From: Allium sativum
Lineage: Eukaryota; Streptophyta; Magnoliopsida; Asparagales; Amaryllidaceae
DNA length: 64,000 nt
Direction: 5' to 3'
NCBI GenBank assembly: GCA_030737875.1
Contig: CM060920.1
Span: forward strand, 479,166,861-479,230,860
Below, piece by piece: positions 59,816 to 64,000 of the stretch (the first letter of the stretch is position 1; every line of letters starts with the position of its first letter). The notes below the pieces were generated by a model that saw only the letters and a program-made list of their open reading frames with translations, did no database searches and had not been told where the DNA came from. The position numbers and the translations under genes were made by a program.

Positions 59816-61009
59816 ATTTGTAAAAAAAATATTACAGCATATAGATATTACACTTATTAAATGTATTCCTTTTAGTAGTAGTGTATATCATAAAATAAAA
59901 TAAACAAAATAAAAAAATTATTTTAACAAAGTTTTAGTAGTACAAACAATTACAACAAAAATTTCTATAATTTTCATATACCACTCATGTATAACAATTT
60001 TTTCTCTCACACAACACATTTTTTTCAAATAAAATATTTTCTAATCATATTTCTACTCTATCATATTTTCTAATCATATTTTCCAAAACATCTTCTGTCA
60101 TGTCCTTCTAAAACTTTCTACGGTGAAACATTCCAAGTTGTATAGCTTGAGGGACTCCTCTACTTCACTTCTTTCAGATTCAACATGTTCCAAAATCCTA
60201 AAAGAAAGGAATATATTATACAACTATAATCACATTCATATATAATGAATAAAAATAAGAACTGAAATAATAAAATATGTTTACAAATCTTACAGGACAC
60301 AACTGTGTGTCAAATGTACCAACTCTTATAGTTGGAAAACGCAAGTCGTAGCTCAAATGAGGATGGCCAGGCAAATCCAACACAACTTCAAGGGCAGCTT
60401 CATCAAGCGGTGCTGTAAGATTACCAAATCTCTAAATCCCTTTCAGTTGGAATACCTGTATCCTTCGACCAAAACTAAGTCACAAAATAACCCCAAATCG
60501 AAATCACGGCCATATACTGAACTACAATCTCATGCATTCTTTGGCCTGCAATCAAATCAATGACCATTAACCGCACCTACGCCTATAGCGAATTCAACTT
60601 GCGCCTACCTCAATCGACTTCCTCAAGCATCGTAAAGCCAGATTCAACGCCCAACCAATTCCCAAATATTCACAAATCGCGAGATGCCTGAAGCATAAAA
60701 TCACACCATCGCACCCTCAATCAGCAATTGCGAATTCCGGTTGCGAGTTCTCGAACACAATTAAGTGGATTTCGAGTTTCTTAATTTTGAATTCCAATTG
60801 CGGTAGCGAAGAGTAAGACATAAGAGCATGGTCCGAAGGAAGCTTGGTGGGGTAGGATGTATAAAGGAGTGGCTCAGAACAAATTTGATGAGAAGTTGGT
60901 GGCAAAAATTTGGAATAAGGGGAAGGGCGGTAGAACCTTTCTGAGAAGAAGGCGAAAATGGGATTTTGGTTTTCATGCGAGGTCGACAAATAGTAATTAA
61001 TTCTGAGAA

Positions 61010-61083
61010 GATATGATACACCACTTTGAAAATATTACATGCCAGGAGATATGATACGCCACTTTGAAAATATTAAATGCCAG
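61010..61083. repeat. 37-bp tandem duplication inside the CACTA element
   Basis: Two copies of GATATGATAC(A/G)CCACTTTG followed by AAAATATTA(C/A)ATGCCAG. Confidence 0.85.
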
Positions 61084-61249
61084 CAAAAGCATCCCTTGAT
61101 ATATGTGAATATTTTGGTTTAAATTTTGAATTTGGAGCCAAAATTTCAAACATTGGAGCCAATAATTAAACTTTTTAACAAACTTTAGAGTTATGTAAGT
61201 GATAAATTACAAATGAAGATATTTGTAGCTATCATTCAAAAAGTTGCTA

Positions 61250-62040
61250 AAGAAATCTAATAAATAAATACTAAACTTTAGTTATTAAACATTAACATTG
61301 ATTAATCACTAGTTATTTCATGTTAATTATGAATTATTTAATAATACTTATTGATTATTATTTCTTGTTCACCAACTATTAATTATTACTTATTACTACT
61401 TAATTATAATTGAATATTGATTATTCAATCTTAATTACTAAGAACTAATCATTAATAATTAAAATTTAATTATTAAATCGTAAAAATTAAATATTAATTT
61501 GAATTATTAATCATTAACAATTGTTGAATCATCAATAGTAGCTATTAATTACTAATTTCCAATTATTAATCATCAGCTTTAGTTAATAATTAATTATCTT
61601 TTATTTATTAATATCCATTAATTATAAAATATTACTTCCTATTTATCAATTATCTATTATTATTTATTACTACCTATTTAAGTTATTAATTTGTTTTAAA
61701 ACAAACTAATTTTTTGAAACAAAAAAATACTGTTAATTCTTAATCTTAAATACCAAATACCAAATTATTATCCATTAGTTTTTTTATTAATTTATTATTA
61801 TTTGATAATTATTTAATTATAATTTTTAAATGTTAATTATTATTATTTGTTAATTATTATTATTTAATTATTAGTTATAAATTTCACTTTATAATACTTA
61901 AAATTTGATTATTAGTTAACAATTATTAAATATTAATCTTAATTATTATATAATTACTAGTAGTTAATCATTTAATAGTAACTATTTAAAATTAATTATT
62001 AAAATTAATTATTAAAAGCTGATACTTATTTTTAATAATA
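61250..62040. repeat. Low-complexity TAATTATTA tract inside the CACTA element
   Basis: About 800 bp composed mainly of TAAT, ATTA and TTATTA words, with very few G or C bases. There is no coding potential. Confidence 0.85.
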
Positions 62041-62043
62041 TAT

Positions 62044-62365
62044 TTTTCGCAACTGGCTTAACTAGTTGTAAAAAAACTTGCAACTAGCGAAAACAGTTGC
62101 TAAAGATATTTATTCGCAACTGGCTTGGAAGCACAATTGCGAATAATATGTTTGTTGCAACTGTTATGGAAGCACAGTTGCTAAAAGTATGTTTTTGCAA
62201 CAGGAAGGGATATGCAGTTGCTAAAAATATGTTTTTCGCAACAGGAAAAAAGACCTGTTGCTAAATCTTATCTATTACCATGGCTATAATAGATCTGTTG
62301 CAAAATATCATTTACTGCAACTATTATGTGTCGCCTGTTGCAAATAGGTAGTTGCAATAGGGTAT
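62044..62365. repeat. CACTA right subterminal repeats
   Basis: GCAACAGG, GCAACTGG and the reverse CAGTTGCTAAA / CCTGTTGCTAAA variants recur at about 40-50 bp. Confidence 0.8.
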
Positions 62366-62639
62366 TTTTCTTGTAGTGCTTTGAATAGAGGAACGGAAAG
62401 TGAAAAAATTGTTGCAGTAGACATTAGAAGAACACTCACAATTTTTTGTTAACCTCACAAGCCCTAAGAATAACTCGCTCTGATACCATGCTGGAATATT
62501 GAAAAAAAACAAAGAGAATGATTGAGATAACTGATTAACATAGAAATGTGTTTATTGTATGCTCGTATATCTTATCTTTTGTATATAAATAAATAATACT
62601 CGGGTATTGTTTTGTTACTTTTACAGATATTCCAACCCA

Positions 62640-63480
62640 GTCCGCATGCAACCAGAAAAGTAGAGAAATGGAGATCAGATTGCTATATATTTACATTTTG
62701 AAGAATTGTAGATGAAGATCTCACATCTAGTTGCTGTTGGACAAGAAAATGATTGATAAAAAGGCTATGCACATCTCAAATCAAGGGAGGCTTGTCAAAG
62801 AACCAAGAGGAAAAGAAGGAAGGCCAAAAATTTAATAGATTTAACTAAGGCCCATTTGAGACTCTCATTGTAAACTCTTTTGTGAATTCCCTAAGGCCCA
62901 TCTATCATTGTATTAGGGTCAGGGTTAGGGTTTGGTTATTCCCTATAAATACCCTTGTAATATCATTGTAGCCACCATCCTATTCTGAATCCTATTTTCT
63001 CTTCTTCTCCATTAATAAAGTTTCTAGCTCTCTTTTATTTTTCTACATTTTTCTTTTTCTTAGCAATTGGTGTTGTCTTCACAATTAGTTTTGGTAGAAC
63101 ACCAATTGTATCTTACATTTTTTATTAGCGATTAGTCGTTTGATTAGTTTCAACGACAACCCTAACTTTACCTTTTGTTGTTCTTCTTTTCCTGCAATTT
63201 TAATTTCTGCATTTTATTTCTGTTTTGCATTTTAATTTCCAATTGATAATTGTGATTTGATCGTCGGTTCAATTAGATTTATTCTGAATCAGATCGCAGT
63301 TTCAATTTCGTTTGCTTTCAAAACTAACCTCAAAGATTTATCTAACTCGCCCAAGAGATTATTTAAATAATTTGATTTAATTTGCCTTCCTGTGTTCGAC
63401 CTGTATGCTACACACCTGTGCACTTGCAGTAATTTAATTTAAAATTCGTGCTTTTCTAATTCATAGGAAAGCGACGATCA
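62640..63480 (+). repeat. 5' LTR of an Athila/Tat-type gypsy element (start uncertain)
   Basis: The 3' end is well placed: GACGATCA at 63480, six bases before an Athila-like primer-binding site. Upstream are a TATA box (CTATAAATACCC, 62943-62954) and an AATAAAG poly(A)-type signal near 63013, in the order expected of an LTR. The LTR 5' end lies somewhere after 62640 but I could not fix it without the second copy. Confidence 0.65.
62944..62951 (+). promoter_or_regulatory. TATA box of the Athila/Tat-like LTR
   Basis: TATAAATA in the context CCCTATAAATACCCTTG. Confidence 0.6.
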
Positions 63481-63486
63481 AGTTTT

Positions 63487-63504
63487 TGGCGCCATTGCCG
63501 GGGA
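63487..63504 (+). promoter_or_regulatory. Athila-type primer-binding site
   Basis: TGGCGCCATTGCCGGGGA differs by one base from the TGGCGCCGTTGCCGGGGA site typical of Athila-lineage elements (a tRNA-Asp site, from memory). Its position right after an LTR end supports the call. Confidence 0.85.
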
Positions 63505-64000
63505 GGCAATAATTAAATTTTATTATTTATTTAATTTCTGATTCGTGTTAGTTTTTGTTTTATTTTGTTTTCATGTATATATATAAAAAAGGTCTTGACT
63601 GGTTGATTTGGTATTAACGATTGGTACCGTAGTCTTCGCTACAAAAAAAAACTTGCCATTTTTTTTAGCATTTAATTTCTTTCCTTTTCACTCTCTCCTC
63701 TTTCCTATACATTGATTTCTGCTTTCCTTTGAAAAAAAACAAATTCTCTTTTTGAAATCTTTCCATTCTCAGCCTATAGTTAATTCTCTGCTTTGCCATT
63801 GGATTGCTTTCCACATTTGCTATTCCTTATTTCTTTCCATTTTTTCTGTCCCAATCACCTTATCCACTTCCCGAAATACAAGTTGATACCAAATTTTCTC
63901 ACTACCAAACATCATCAAATATCCACACCGTCATCCTCTTCTGCCACTTCATATTCACCCCATCACCTTCTAACATAATCATCCTTCAGACCGCACAGCA
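63505..64000 (+). other. Untranslated leader of the Athila/Tat-like element, cut by the window edge
   Basis: T-rich sequence follows the primer site. No gag frame begins before 64000; the coding part would lie outside the window. Confidence 0.55.

Larger units (their letters stand above)
59599..62378. mobile_element. Non-autonomous CACTA transposon inserted in gag, 2,780 bp
   Basis: The right end, read on the minus strand from 62378, is CACTACAAGAAAAATACC; the left end at 59599 is CAATACAATAAAAAACAC. The 3-bp duplication CTT flanks both sides (59596-59598 and 62379-62381). GCAACAGG-type subterminal repeats fill both ends. The interior has only short frames, including one on the minus strand at 60717-60989, with no transposase motif, so mobility would need an enzyme supplied in trans. 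Joining the flanks in the mind restores continuity of the gag reading frame at the insertion point. Confidence 0.88.
58346..62639 (-). mobile_element. Gag-only Copia-type element (TR-GAG-like), interrupted by a CACTA element
   Basis: On the minus strand: an LTR-like end at 62489-62639, a tRNA-Met primer site (62477-62488), gag in pieces (62379-62424 and 58777-59595), a purine tract GCAAAGGGG just before 58620, and a 3' LTR at 58346-58619. That 3' LTR has a TATATATAGAGG TATA box near 58431-58442 and AATAAAA near 58411. Without the CACTA insert it is about 1.5 kb and has no protease, RT or integrase, matching the published description of terminal-repeat elements that carry only GAG. The two LTR-like ends share only their last ~45 bp, and no TSD is apparent. 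Confidence 0.65.

Noticed and set aside
60717..60989. 90-codon minus-strand frame inside the CACTA element
   Set aside because: No recognised domain, and overlapping frames of equal quality exist in the same stretch. A captured gene fragment cannot be excluded but I see no support for it.

Overview
The window looks like a repeat-dominated, AT-rich segment of a flowering-plant nuclear genome. The evidence is plant-type LTR retrotransposons primed by initiator tRNA-Met or by an Athila-like site, plant CACTA and hAT-like DNA transposons, and plant-style TATA boxes. No sequence identifies the species; a eudicot is my guess, not an observation. I see one convincing host gene, on the plus strand at 2401-3189. 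It encodes a secreted, histidine-rich protein built from three tandem repeats.

Layout. 1-1562: decayed CACTA transposon end with transposase exon remnants. 2343-3189: the histidine-rich gene with its TATA box. 3190-8114: AT-rich DNA holding a second CACTA-like terminus (5477-5945), a microsatellite and the edge of an old LTR. 8115-42870: a three-level nest of Ty3-gypsy elements, all on the minus strand. The outer element (8120-42865, called E2 here) is a chromovirus with broken gag-pol and target-site duplication (TSD) CTCAT. Its left LTR is split by E3 (8587-32013, TSD GTGAA), which has LTRs of about 6.2 kb around a 1,035-bp non-coding interior. The left LTR of E3 is in turn split by E1 (9278-19186, TSD CGACA), a chromovirus with one uninterrupted 1,458-codon gag-pol frame. 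44938-57099: E4, a plus-strand relative of E3 with 5.5-kb LTRs, a 1,040-bp interior and TSD ATTTA. 57139-57306: an hAT-like MITE. 58346-62639: a gag-only Copia-type element whose gag is cut by a 2,780-bp non-autonomous CACTA element (59599-62378, TSD CTT). About 62,700-64,000: 5' LTR, primer-binding site and leader of an Athila/Tat-type gypsy element running off the right edge.

How it fits together. E1 to E4 share an LTR head (TGTAAC followed by a C-rich box ending CCCG or CCC) and the same tRNA-Met primer-binding site. E3 and E4, which encode no proteins, could therefore be mobilised by chromoviruses such as E1; this is inference. By-eye LTR divergence (about 2% E1, 4-5% E3, 3-10% by segment in E2, 6-7% E4) agrees with the nesting order. 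The most unusual signal is an ordered series of five imperfect palindromes in each giant LTR of E3 and E4. The series keeps its order between the two families, and paired arm changes preserve complementarity.
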